A DNA stretch of 60,400 nucleotides from assembly GCA_017509565.1 (NCBI GenBank), contig JAFWPM010000254.1, positions 1 to 60,400 on the forward strand, written 5' to 3'. The notes below the pieces were generated by a model. It had not been told where the DNA came from. It did no database searches and was given only the letters and a program-made list of their open reading frames with translations. Origin of the DNA: Kiritimatiellia bacterium (GTDB lineage: Bacteria > Verrucomicrobiota > Kiritimatiellia > RFP12 > JAAYLN01). Shown here in pieces: positions 1 through 7,834 of the stretch. Position 1 is the first letter of the stretch. Every line of letters begins with the position of its first letter. A program made the translations under genes and the position numbers.

Positions 1-1065
1 ATCGGCATATCGTTCTACACCTTCCAGGCGGTTTCATACGTGCTCGACTGCGCATCCGGCAAGTGCCGGCCCGCGGCGTCTCTCCTTGATTTCGCGAACT
101 ACCTCGCCTTCTTCCCCAAGCTGTGCGCCGGACCAATCACCCGCCCAGCCGACCTCATTCCGCAAATGGAGCGCCTCCCGGCGCGAACCGCGCCAATCGA
201 CACGGGCCGCGCCGCCACCCTCGTCCTCGGCGGCCTCCTCAAGAAGGTCGTAGTCGCGAACTGGCTCGCCGGCCACCTGGCGGACCCCTTCTTCACAGAC
301 CCCGAGTCCTTCGGCGCCGCCGACGCCCTGCTCGGCATCTACGGCTACACGCTCCAAATCTACTGCGACTTCTCCGCATATTCCGACATCGCGACCGGGT
401 GCGCCCTCATGCTCGGATTCTCCTTTCCCTGCAACTTCCGCGCGCCCTACCTGGCCACCTCGCTACAGGACTTCTGGCGCCGCTGGCACATAACGCTCTC
501 CTCCTGGCTCCGCGACTATCTCTACATCCCCCTGGGCGGCTCACGCTGCGCCACCTGGAAAATCCACCGGAACCTCATCCTCACCATGCTTCTCGGCGGC
601 CTCTGGCACGGCGCGGGCTGGTCCTACATCGCCTGGGGCGCAATCCACGGCGTCGGGCAGTCCATCGAGCGCCAGTTCAACCGGCGCCGCCCAGGCGAAC
701 AATCCGGCCGGCGCCGCGCCACAGCCTTCCTCCGCGCCCTGATCACATTCCACGTCGTAGCCTTCGCCTGGATATTCTTCCGCGCCGGCGCGGCCGACGC
801 CGAAGGCCTGCGGACCGTCCGTCTCGTCCTCGCCTCGCTGGCGGACTTCTCAAGCCCGCACGCGCTCGTCTCCCCGCTGGCCTTCGCCTTCCTCGCGGCG
901 GCCTTCGCCCTCCAGGCCCTCGACGGCGAAACGCCGCGCCGCATCCAGTCCGCCTTCAACCGCCTCCACCCCGCCGCACAGGGCCTCCTCGCCGCCATGC
1001 TCCTGACCGCAATCCTCGGCCTCGGGCCTTCCGGCGTCGCGCCTTTCATTTACTTCCAGTTCTAG
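1..1065 (+). CDS. MBOAT family polysaccharide O-acetyltransferase (AlgI-like), 5' end outside the window
   Basis: The frame is open from base 1, giving 354 residues before the TAG stop. The N-terminal third of the protein lies upstream of the window. It begins with ISFYTFQAVSYVLD, a block typical of AlgI/DltB membrane-bound O-acyltransferases. The family histidine is in GLWHGAGW (His codon 607-609), and several hydrophobic segments follow to the C-terminus. AlgI-type proteins sit in the inner membrane and pass acetyl groups to a periplasmic SGNH or AlgJ/X-type partner that acetylates a polysaccharide. An SGNH protein with a small membrane partner is encoded at 18.1-19.1 kb, so these genes may share a pathway; that link is inferred. 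The next gene starts 6 bases downstream but encodes a regulator. Confidence 0.9.
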   Translation: MGISFYTFQAVSYVLDCASGKCRPAASLLDFANYLAFFPKLCAGPITRPADLIPQMERLPARTAPIDTGRAATLVLGGLLKKVVVANWLAGHLADPFFTDPESFGAADALLGIYGYTLQIYCDFSAYSDIATGCALMLGFSFPCNFRAPYLATSLQDFWRRWHITLSSWLRDYLYIPLGGSRCATWKIHRNLILTMLLGGLWHGAGWSYIAWGAIHGVGQSIERQFNRRRPGEQSGRRRATAFLRALITFHVVAFAWIFFRAGAADAEGLRTVRLVLASLADFSSPHALVSPLAFAFLAAAFALQALDGETPRRIQSAFNRLHPAAQGLLAAMLLTAILGLGPSGVAPFIYFQF

Positions 1066-1071
1066 CCCGCC

Positions 1072-2256
1072 ATGAAGACCGGCGACCAGGAACCGGCTGT
1101 CCTCTACGTTGACTGCGTTCCGTCCAGCAACATGGTGCGGGTGCGTCTGGCGGGCATCCGCCGATATGCCGAAGCCCGCAATTGGCGCGTCGAAACGCTG
1201 AAACACGATGTCTGCACCCCGGCGGCGCTGCGCGAAGCTCTCGCGCGGCTGCACCCCATCGGCTGCGTGGCGGAATGCTGGTGTCAGGAGACGGCGCTGC
1301 GTCCAGCCCTATTTGGCCGGACTCCGGTCGTCTATTTCAGCCCGCCCGACCGCACCGGGTGGCGGAACGCGCGCGGCGTAATGTGCGACGAGGCCAAAGT
1401 GGCGCAAATGGCTTTCAAGGAGCTCTCCGCCGGACAGCCACAGTCCTTTGCCGCGCTGTCGTTCTTCAAGGACGAACGCTGGTCGCGGGAACGAATCAAC
1501 GCCTTCCGCGAATGCTGCCGCAAGGCCGGATTCGACTGCCCGGTTTCATATTTCGAGGTCGGGAGCTACGAGGAACTTCCATCCCGCGTTGGCGAACTGG
1601 TCCCGTGGGCGGCGGCGCTCCCGCCGCACTGCGCCGTCTTCGCCGTCAATGACTTCTGCGCGCTCGGCGCGGCAAAGGCCCTCGCCGCCGCGGGGCGCAC
1701 CTTTCCAAGAACGGTAACGCTCATCGGCGCAGACGGCGTTGAAATTGCGGACAGGGACAAGGCCATTGCCGCGACCTTTTCCACAATCAGGCTCGACTTC
1801 GAACTCGCGGGCTATCTCGCGGCGAAGACGGTCGCGGAAATCGCCGAACAAGGCAGCCCCGCCTGCCGCGTAGCCACCTTTCCTCCCCTGATGGTGGAGC
1901 GCCGCAAATCCACGCGCGGATACGGCCGCCGCGAACCGCACATCCTCAAAGCCATCGAAATGATCCGGCGCGAGGCGTGCGATGGCCTCACCGTCGCACG
2001 CCTCGCCGCGCGCTTCCCCGGAACCCGTCGCCTCTTCGAGATGCGCTTCCGGGAGGCGGCCGGCCATCCCGCCCTCGACGAAATCCTGAACGTCCGGCTG
2101 GCCCGCGCCATGGAGCTTCTTGCCAGCACGGACATGCCCGTCTCGGCGGTCGCGCACTTCTGCGGCTTCAAGGCAAGGTGGGAGTTCTGGCATTTTTTCC
2201 AGAAAAGGACAGGGTTTTCCCCAATGAAGTTCCGCAGCGACCGGCGGCATTCCTAG
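1072..2256 (+). CDS. XylR-like transcriptional regulator (periplasmic-binding-protein-like sensor plus AraC DNA-binding domain)
   Basis: The protein has 394 residues. Residues 10-270 resemble a LacI/periplasmic-binding sensor (VLYVDC start, CAVFAVNDFCALGAAKAL and TLIGADGVE blocks), as in E. coli XylR. Residues 290-394 form an AraC-type double helix-turn-helix (LTVARLAARF, then VSAVAHFCGF and FFQKRTGFSPMKFR). A family member of this kind binds a sugar and switches a nearby promoter. It precedes GH5, LamG and further glycoside hydrolase genes on the same strand and is the likely local regulator. A paralogue lies at 40.0-41.2 kb and shares the ILYLN/VLYVD start and the domain order. The start ATG follows the MBOAT stop by 6 bases. 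Confidence 0.9.
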   Translation: MKTGDQEPAVLYVDCVPSSNMVRVRLAGIRRYAEARNWRVETLKHDVCTPAALREALARLHPIGCVAECWCQETALRPALFGRTPVVYFSPPDRTGWRNARGVMCDEAKVAQMAFKELSAGQPQSFAALSFFKDERWSRERINAFRECCRKAGFDCPVSYFEVGSYEELPSRVGELVPWAAALPPHCAVFAVNDFCALGAAKALAAAGRTFPRTVTLIGADGVEIADRDKAIAATFSTIRLDFELAGYLAAKTVAEIAEQGSPACRVATFPPLMVERRKSTRGYGRREPHILKAIEMIRREACDGLTVARLAARFPGTRRLFEMRFREAAGHPALDEILNVRLARAMELLASTDMPVSAVAHFCGFKARWEFWHFFQKRTGFSPMKFRSDRRHS

Positions 2257-2304
2257 CAAAAAAAACTTTTCGTAAAATCAAACACACTACCAGCGGGCGT
2301 ATGG

Positions 2305-2310
2305 CATAAT
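2305..2310 (+). promoter_or_regulatory. Predicted extended -10 element of the GH5 gene
   Basis: TGGCATAAT reads as an extended -10 (TGn followed by CATAAT). The predicted transcription start is about 5 bases before the ATG at 2322, so the leader would be too short for a ribosome binding site. I see no convincing -35 box. Confidence 0.5.
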
Positions 2311-2321
2311 GTTTTCACTAT

Positions 2322-3953
2322 ATGAAAACAAACCTCGCAATAGCGCTCTGTTTCCTTCTTGCGGCGCCGGCCGTCCCGGCGCGGGCGCAGGAGGTGCAGC
2401 ACCCGATGCCGGCGCTCCGTCCCCTTTTCGGATTGGAATGGCGGCTGCCGAAGAAATATGCGACGCTCGAAGGAGACCGACTGGTCATCGACATACCGGC
2501 GGAGGCCGGCCCTTCAGACGCCTGCGCGACGGCCCGGCTGCCGGCGGCGATGCTTGCGGACGCGGGCGGCTTCGCGATGGCGGTCGAGGCGGAGGGGCGC
2601 GGCATATCAAAACCCGCCAAGCGGCACCTCGGCCTCAAGTTCCAGCTCCACTGGCGCGACGAAGCCACCGGCCGCGAAGGCTACCCCAACTGCGCTAACG
2701 AGATTGGCGACTTTCCACGCAAGACGCTTCTCAACGAAGTTGACTTCGGCGGGGCGAACCCCGACGAGGCGACGCTCATGCTCGGGCTGCAGGGCGTGAC
2801 CGGCCGCGTAGAGTTCGATCTCGCCACCCTCCGCGCCGCGCCAACGCCCGGGCTCTTCCGCCGCGTAAACGAAGACTACATCGTCCGGTATCCGGATCCC
2901 TTCGAAAAGGAGCACGACATTCGACAGCCGACAATCGACAACTCCGGCAGTCGCAATGTCGAAATGTCGCCGCGGCTGTCGGCTGTCGAATGTCGAATGT
3001 CCGGTTATGTCCCAGAGCGGCGCAAGCCGCTTCGCGGCTGCATGCTCCCCGGCCGCGCGACGACGGAGGACGACATCGAGACGCTCCACCACTGGGGCGC
3101 GACGATGGCGCGCTTCCAGATGTCGCGCCGCAGCGACAACGCCGATCTCGACGAATACGCCGCCTGGGTCGATTCGCGCCTCGACAACCTGGAGAACGTC
3201 CTGCGCTGGGCCGCCGCGCGCGGCATGAAGATCTGCATCGACCTCCACGCCACCCCCGGCGGGTGCGACGCCTCCGGCGGGCAGGCCCTCTTCCGCGACG
3301 AGCGCTACGCGCGCGCCTTCGTCGATACCTGGCGGCGCATCGCCGCCCGCTTCCGCGGGCATCCTGCAATCTACGGCTACGACCTCATGAACGAGCCGCT
3401 CCAGAACGGCCGCGCGAAGTTCGACTACTGGACAATCCAGCGCCTCGCGGCGGAGGCCGTGCGCGAGATCGATCCCGTGACGCCGATCATCGTCGAGGCC
3501 AACCACTGGGCGCTCCCGGACGCCTTCGCCTACCTTTCGCCGCTGCAGATGGACAACGTCATCTACCAGGTCCACTTCTACGACCCGCACGACTTCACCC
3601 ACCAGGGCGTCGGCGGACGGCCCATCGGCCCGAAGTGGCCGGACCCGGAGAAGAACTGGACGCGCGACCGGCTCCGCGAGATTCTCCGCCCGGTGCGCGA
3701 GTTCGAAGCGCGCCACCACGCGAAAATCTACGTCGGCGAGTTCAGCGCCGCCGCCGGGGCGGAAGGCGCGGAGAACTACCTGCGCGACTGCATGGCCCTC
3801 TTTGGCGAATACGGCTGGGACTGGACCTACCACGCCTTCCGCGAGTGGGACTGGTGGAGCGTGGAGCACGAAGGCCCCGACCCGAAGCACATGGCCCCCG
3901 CCACGGACGACACCCCGCGCAAGCGCGCGCTGCTCGAAGGCCTTTCTGAATGA
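2322..3953 (+). CDS. Secreted glycoside hydrolase family 5 (cellulase-like) enzyme
   Basis: The protein has 543 residues with a signal peptide (about residues 1-22, ending in ARAQ). Residues 30-190 look like a beta-sandwich accessory domain. Residues 230-540 are a GH5-type (beta/alpha)8 barrel. The putative acid/base is Glu358 in YDLMNEPL and the nucleophile Glu473 in YVGEFSAA; a barrel aromatic/His block is HFYDPHDF. Family members cleave beta-linked glucans or mannans; the substrate here is unknown. Residues about 199-228 are encoded by an inserted palindromic element that keeps the frame and lies between the accessory domain and the barrel. The gene heads the structural part of the first carbohydrate locus and is followed 52 bases later by the LamG gene. 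Confidence 0.9.
   Translation: MKTNLAIALCFLLAAPAVPARAQEVQHPMPALRPLFGLEWRLPKKYATLEGDRLVIDIPAEAGPSDACATARLPAAMLADAGGFAMAVEAEGRGISKPAKRHLGLKFQLHWRDEATGREGYPNCANEIGDFPRKTLLNEVDFGGANPDEATLMLGLQGVTGRVEFDLATLRAAPTPGLFRRVNEDYIVRYPDPFEKEHDIRQPTIDNSGSRNVEMSPRLSAVECRMSGYVPERRKPLRGCMLPGRATTEDDIETLHHWGATMARFQMSRRSDNADLDEYAAWVDSRLDNLENVLRWAAARGMKICIDLHATPGGCDASGGQALFRDERYARAFVDTWRRIAARFRGHPAIYGYDLMNEPLQNGRAKFDYWTIQRLAAEAVREIDPVTPIIVEANHWALPDAFAYLSPLQMDNVIYQVHFYDPHDFTHQGVGGRPIGPKWPDPEKNWTRDRLREILRPVREFEARHHAKIYVGEFSAAAGAEGAENYLRDCMALFGEYGWDWTYHAFREWDWWSVEHEGPDPKHMAPATDDTPRKRALLEGLSE
2917..2993. repeat. In-frame palindromic element inside the GH5 gene
   Basis: Arms 2917-2933 and 2977-2993 are a perfect 17-bp inverted repeat around a 43-base spacer. 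The right arm runs into a period-7 repeat (GTCGAAT twice, 2985-2998). The element encodes about 30 residues absent from the flanking GH5 pattern, without a stop or frameshift. Confidence 0.85.
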
Positions 3954-4005
3954 GTTTCGACCCCCACGCACCAAGCACACAAAACAACCAACCAAGGAGC
4001 AAACC

Positions 4006-6225
4006 ATGATCAAACGCATCAGCCGACCTTCTTCGTTCCCGCGAAGCGAGGCCGTCCTTCGCGGCATCGCCGCGGCCGTCCTTGCGGGAGCGGCTTGCAC
4101 CGCGACCGCCTCCGCCGACACCATCGACGCCTCGGCCTTCGCCGGACATTTCGACATCATGTTCCCCGGCTACGCCGGAGCGGCGCCGGTCGAGAACTTC
4201 CCGGTCCTCGTCCGCCTTTCCGCCGAGCGCAACGGCTTCGACTACGCCGCATGCCAGGCCCTCGGCGCCGACCTGCGCTTCGCCGACGCGGCCGGCAACC
4301 TCCTCCCCTGCGAAGTCGATACGTGGACCCCCGGCGGCGAATCGCTCGTCTGGGTCAAGGTGCCGTCGCTCTCCCGCTCCACGCGCATCACCGCCTACTA
4401 CGGCTGCGCCAACCCGCCAGCCAACACGCCGTCGGCCGTGTGGTCCAACGGCTTCGTCGGCGTCTGGCACCTCGGCGGAAGCGCGCTTCCGCTGAAGGAG
4501 TCGTCCGGCGTCGGCACGGACTTCGATACGTCGAAGGACAACGGCGAGACCCTCGGCGCGCCCGGCGCCGTCGGCGGCGCGGTGGATTTCGCGACGGGGG
4601 GACGCACCGGCCGCCTGAGCGCAGCCGACGATCCCGACCTCGACGGATTCAGCAGCTTCTCCGTCGAACTCTGGTCGAAACAGGCGGCGGGGGCGGATTA
4701 CCTGTCATACATGCTCACGAAAACCGCGACTGGCGCGTATGCCTACACCCTCTGCCAGAACAAGGGAACGACGACGACGAACAGCGTCTTCTACGTATTC
4801 TCTGACGCGACGAACGACAAACGGAAAAACATCGCCGGAGACAGCCGGAACCTCGTCGTCCCCACGATGGGCGTCTGGAACCACCAGGCTTTCGTCCGCG
4901 ACCTCGCGAAGGAAAAATCCTTCAGCTATCTCGATGGCACGCCCGTGCCGGAGGGGGGCAAGACGCTGACTGCCGATGAAATGGTGGCGGTCTGCGACAG
5001 CTCTTCCCCGCTCTACCTCGGGAACGCGACCGGAAACAACCCCTCGGCAGCCTTCCCCGGCCAGATCGACGAGCTGCGCATCTCGAACGTGGCGCGGTCG
5101 GCCGACTGGGTGAAGGCGACGCACGACTGCGTCGCGGACGCGGACTTCGCCGCCTACGAGGTGGGCAACGACTGGACGAAGTATGCGCGCAAGTTCACCG
5201 TCTCGTTCCCCGGCGCGCCGGACGGGACGCTCGCGGACTTCCCGGTTCTCGTGAAGGTGGCGGAAAACAGCCCCGCCGGCTTCTCCTACGCCGACTGCGC
5301 CAAGCCCGAGGGACGCGACCTGCGCTTCGCCGACGCCGACGGAAACCTCCTCGCCTGCGAGGTCGACACGTGGAACACGAACGGCGCGTCGGCCGTCTGG
5401 GTCAAGGTGCCGGCGCTCACCGCCTCGACGAAGATCACCGCCTACTATGGCTGGTCGTTCGCGCCGCCGGTCGATGCGACCAACGTCTGGGATTCCGGCT
5501 ACGTCGGCGTCTGGCACCTCGGCGAAAGCGCACTGCCACTCAAGGAGTCGTCCGGCACCAGCACGGACTTCACGGAAACGATGAACGGTGGCGAGACGCT
5601 TGCATCTTCCGGCGCCATTGGCGGTGCGGTCGATTTCACGTCCGGCACCGGAACAAACCGCCTCGAAGCCGCAGACCACGATGCGCTCGACGGTTTCTCA
5701 AGTTTTACTGTGGAACTTTGGTCGAAACAGATTAGCCCGTGCAGCGGTCACCAGCCGTATATACTCACGAAAATCGCATCCGGCCAATACGCCTACCTTT
5801 TCTACCAGAACAAGTCGGCGCAGAGTGTCTTCAAGATTGGAATTGGGGGTACTGACAACGGAAACATTATTGATGGGATATCTATGGTTCCCTTAATGGG
5901 CGACTGGAACCACCAAGTCGTCATCCGCGACACGGAGAATGGCAAGGCTTTCGCATTTCTCAACGGTTCAAACTTGTCATCAGATGGCGCACCTCTGGTA
6001 AACGTTTCAGCCATCTCCAGTAGCACCTCCCCGCTCTATCTTGGCAACGCAAATGGGCAAGGTAAAAACCCATTCCCCGGCCAAATCGACGAGCTGCGCA
6101 TCTCGAAGGTCGCTCGGTCGGCGGCGTGGGTGAAGGCGACGCACGACACGGTCGCCGCGCCCTCCTTCGCGCGCTATTCCGCGACCCGCGGCAACAACGA
6201 CGCGACAGTCATCTCCATCCGGTAG
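4006..6225 (+). CDS. Secreted protein with tandem DUF2341 plus LamG/concanavalin-like modules
   Basis: I chose ATG 4006 because AAGGAG lies 6 bases upstream and a signal peptide follows (MIKRIS, hydrophobic run, ending near ASAD). The 739-residue protein holds two similar units of about 345 residues. Each has a DUF2341 segment (FPVLV, DLRFADA.GN, WVKVP, ITAYYG) followed by a LamG-like lectin fold (VGVWHLG, ALPLKESSG, VELWSKQ, FPGQIDELRIS, ARSA.WVKATHD). The two halves are an internal duplication. Such modules bind carbohydrate at or outside the cell surface; no catalytic motif is visible. It lies between GH5 and hydrolase-like genes. The C-terminus, RYSATRGNNDATVISIR, is nearly repeated in the fragment at 10540-10773. 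Confidence 0.85.
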   Translation: MIKRISRPSSFPRSEAVLRGIAAAVLAGAACTATASADTIDASAFAGHFDIMFPGYAGAAPVENFPVLVRLSAERNGFDYAACQALGADLRFADAAGNLLPCEVDTWTPGGESLVWVKVPSLSRSTRITAYYGCANPPANTPSAVWSNGFVGVWHLGGSALPLKESSGVGTDFDTSKDNGETLGAPGAVGGAVDFATGGRTGRLSAADDPDLDGFSSFSVELWSKQAAGADYLSYMLTKTATGAYAYTLCQNKGTTTTNSVFYVFSDATNDKRKNIAGDSRNLVVPTMGVWNHQAFVRDLAKEKSFSYLDGTPVPEGGKTLTADEMVAVCDSSSPLYLGNATGNNPSAAFPGQIDELRISNVARSADWVKATHDCVADADFAAYEVGNDWTKYARKFTVSFPGAPDGTLADFPVLVKVAENSPAGFSYADCAKPEGRDLRFADADGNLLACEVDTWNTNGASAVWVKVPALTASTKITAYYGWSFAPPVDATNVWDSGYVGVWHLGESALPLKESSGTSTDFTETMNGGETLASSGAIGGAVDFTSGTGTNRLEAADHDALDGFSSFTVELWSKQISPCSGHQPYILTKIASGQYAYLFYQNKSAQSVFKIGIGGTDNGNIIDGISMVPLMGDWNHQVVIRDTENGKAFAFLNGSNLSSDGAPLVNVSAISSSTSPLYLGNANGQGKNPFPGQIDELRISKVARSAAWVKATHDTVAAPSFARYSATRGNNDATVISIR

Positions 6226-6300
6226 CCGAGGAAAGCCGGCACGTGCGGCGTTCGCATTTGGCGAGCGCCGCACTTTTGCATTTGGTAGAACATCTTCCCC

Positions 6301-7830
6301 ATGCGCCCTTCCGCCCTAGACATCTCCCTGGGCCGGCAGCTCTTCGTGGACGACGCGCTCGTCGAATCGACGGCGGGGGTCGTGCGCCACTGGAACAGGC
6401 CGGTCAAGCGGGACGCCCCTGTCGTCTGGCCTGGCCTCCCCGGCGCCGTTCCCGCAATCACCGACCTCGCCACCCCGGACGACCCGGCCAACCTCGTCTG
6501 CGCCACCGACGGCGGCCTCTGGTGGGATCCGACGCGCCGCGCGTTCCGCCTCTGGTACAACGTGGACTGGCTGGGCGACATCTGCTACGCGGAGTCGGCG
6601 GACGGCCTTTCATGGGAGTTTCCCGACATCGGCGTCGTCCCCGGCACAAACCGCGTTTTCGCAAGCGACGTCATCGACAGCTGGAGCGTCATGCCGAACT
6701 ACGCGGCCCCCGACCCCTACGCCGACTGGAAGCTCCACGTCTCCTCTCCCTACGTCCCGCCCGCGTGGCCGCCGACGACGGACGACAGGCTCTGGGAATC
6801 GGGGGACGGGCTGCACTTCCGCCCGCTCGGCCTCGCGGGCCGCTCCGGCGACCGCTCGACTTCCTACTACGACCCGTTCCGCGGCGAATGGGTCTTCTCC
6901 CTGCGCTCGGCGTCGCTGCCCCGCACGCGCCATCGCTTCGTCTCGCGCGCATTCGGGGGCGACGCCTGCCGCTGGGCGTGGCCGGGGGACGCGGCCGCGC
7001 TGGAGTCGCTCCGCGGCGCCCCGGAACCGGAACCGTGGCTCGACGCCGACTACGGTCCCGGCCGCCAGCTCTACAGCTTCAACGCCGTCGCCTACGAGTC
7101 CGTCATGCTCGGCGCGATGGAGATTCTCGTCAACACCGAACACGACAACGGCGACTGCTCCAAGGTCGGCCTTCCCAAAAACACGGGCCTTCACTTCTGC
7201 TTCTCGCGCGACGGCCGCACCTTCGCTCCGCGCGCGGAGCCGGACATCGCGCCGGAAGGATGGGGGAGCGGCGCGTGGGACACGGGCTACCTCTCGGCCA
7301 CCGGCGGCGTCTGCGTCGTGAAGGACGAGCGGCTCTGGTTCTACTACTCCGGCCTGCGCGGCGACGGCGGGCGGCTGGCGAGCGGGACAACGTGGTTCCG
7401 CAACGGGATGTATTCCAACGGCTCGATAGGCCTCGCGACCCTGCGGCGCGACGGCTTCGCGGGAATGGTCGCCGACGGGCGCGGCGAGATCGTGACGAAG
7501 CCGCTCGTCTTCGACGGCGGCCACCTCTTCGTCAACGCGGAGTGCCGGTTCGGGTCCGTCTCGGCCGAAATCCTCGGCGAGGACGGACGCCCGGTCCGCG
7601 GCTTCTCGGCCTGCGACTGCGCGCCGTTCCGCCAGGCCGATTCCACGAAAACGGAACTGCGCTTCGCCGGCGGGAGCCTCGCCACCCTTTCCGGCCATCC
7701 GGTTCGCATCCGCTTCATCCTCGAGTGCGCGACGCTCTACGCCTTCTGGGTCTCGCCCTCGCCACGCGGGGGGTCGCGCGGCTACGTCGCCGCCGGCGGC
7801 CCCGCCTACCCCGGCCTCCGGGATCTTTGA
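6301..7830 (+). CDS. Predicted beta-propeller glycosidase-like protein (GH32/GH43-type fold)
   Basis: The protein has 509 residues and no signal peptide, so it is probably cytoplasmic. The opening LFVDDALVES and repeated blade-like segments (FRLWYN, ESADGLSWEF, DRSTSYYDPFRGEWVFSLR, HFCFSRDGRTF) resemble GH32/GH43-like five-bladed propellers of the kind often labelled hypothetical in Verrucomicrobia and Planctomycetes. I cannot assign catalytic residues with certainty. It lies 75 bases after the LamG gene and 4 bases before the GH2 gene, so it is probably cotranscribed with the latter and works on oligosaccharides released outside. The assignment is by fold pattern only. Confidence 0.6.
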   Translation: MRPSALDISLGRQLFVDDALVESTAGVVRHWNRPVKRDAPVVWPGLPGAVPAITDLATPDDPANLVCATDGGLWWDPTRRAFRLWYNVDWLGDICYAESADGLSWEFPDIGVVPGTNRVFASDVIDSWSVMPNYAAPDPYADWKLHVSSPYVPPAWPPTTDDRLWESGDGLHFRPLGLAGRSGDRSTSYYDPFRGEWVFSLRSASLPRTRHRFVSRAFGGDACRWAWPGDAAALESLRGAPEPEPWLDADYGPGRQLYSFNAVAYESVMLGAMEILVNTEHDNGDCSKVGLPKNTGLHFCFSRDGRTFAPRAEPDIAPEGWGSGAWDTGYLSATGGVCVVKDERLWFYYSGLRGDGGRLASGTTWFRNGMYSNGSIGLATLRRDGFAGMVADGRGEIVTKPLVFDGGHLFVNAECRFGSVSAEILGEDGRPVRGFSACDCAPFRQADSTKTELRFAGGSLATLSGHPVRIRFILECATLYAFWVSPSPRGGSRGYVAAGGPAYPGLRDL

Positions 7831-7834
7831 CGAA

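Noticed and set aside
3802-4005. A longer N-terminus for the DUF2341/LamG protein
   Set aside because: It would overlap GH5 out of frame; ATG 4006 has a ribosome binding site and opens a signal peptide.
2607-4160. A 517-codon minus-strand frame across GH5
   Set aside because: Mirror frame of the GH5 gene; composition typical of high-GC antisense and no recognisable domain.
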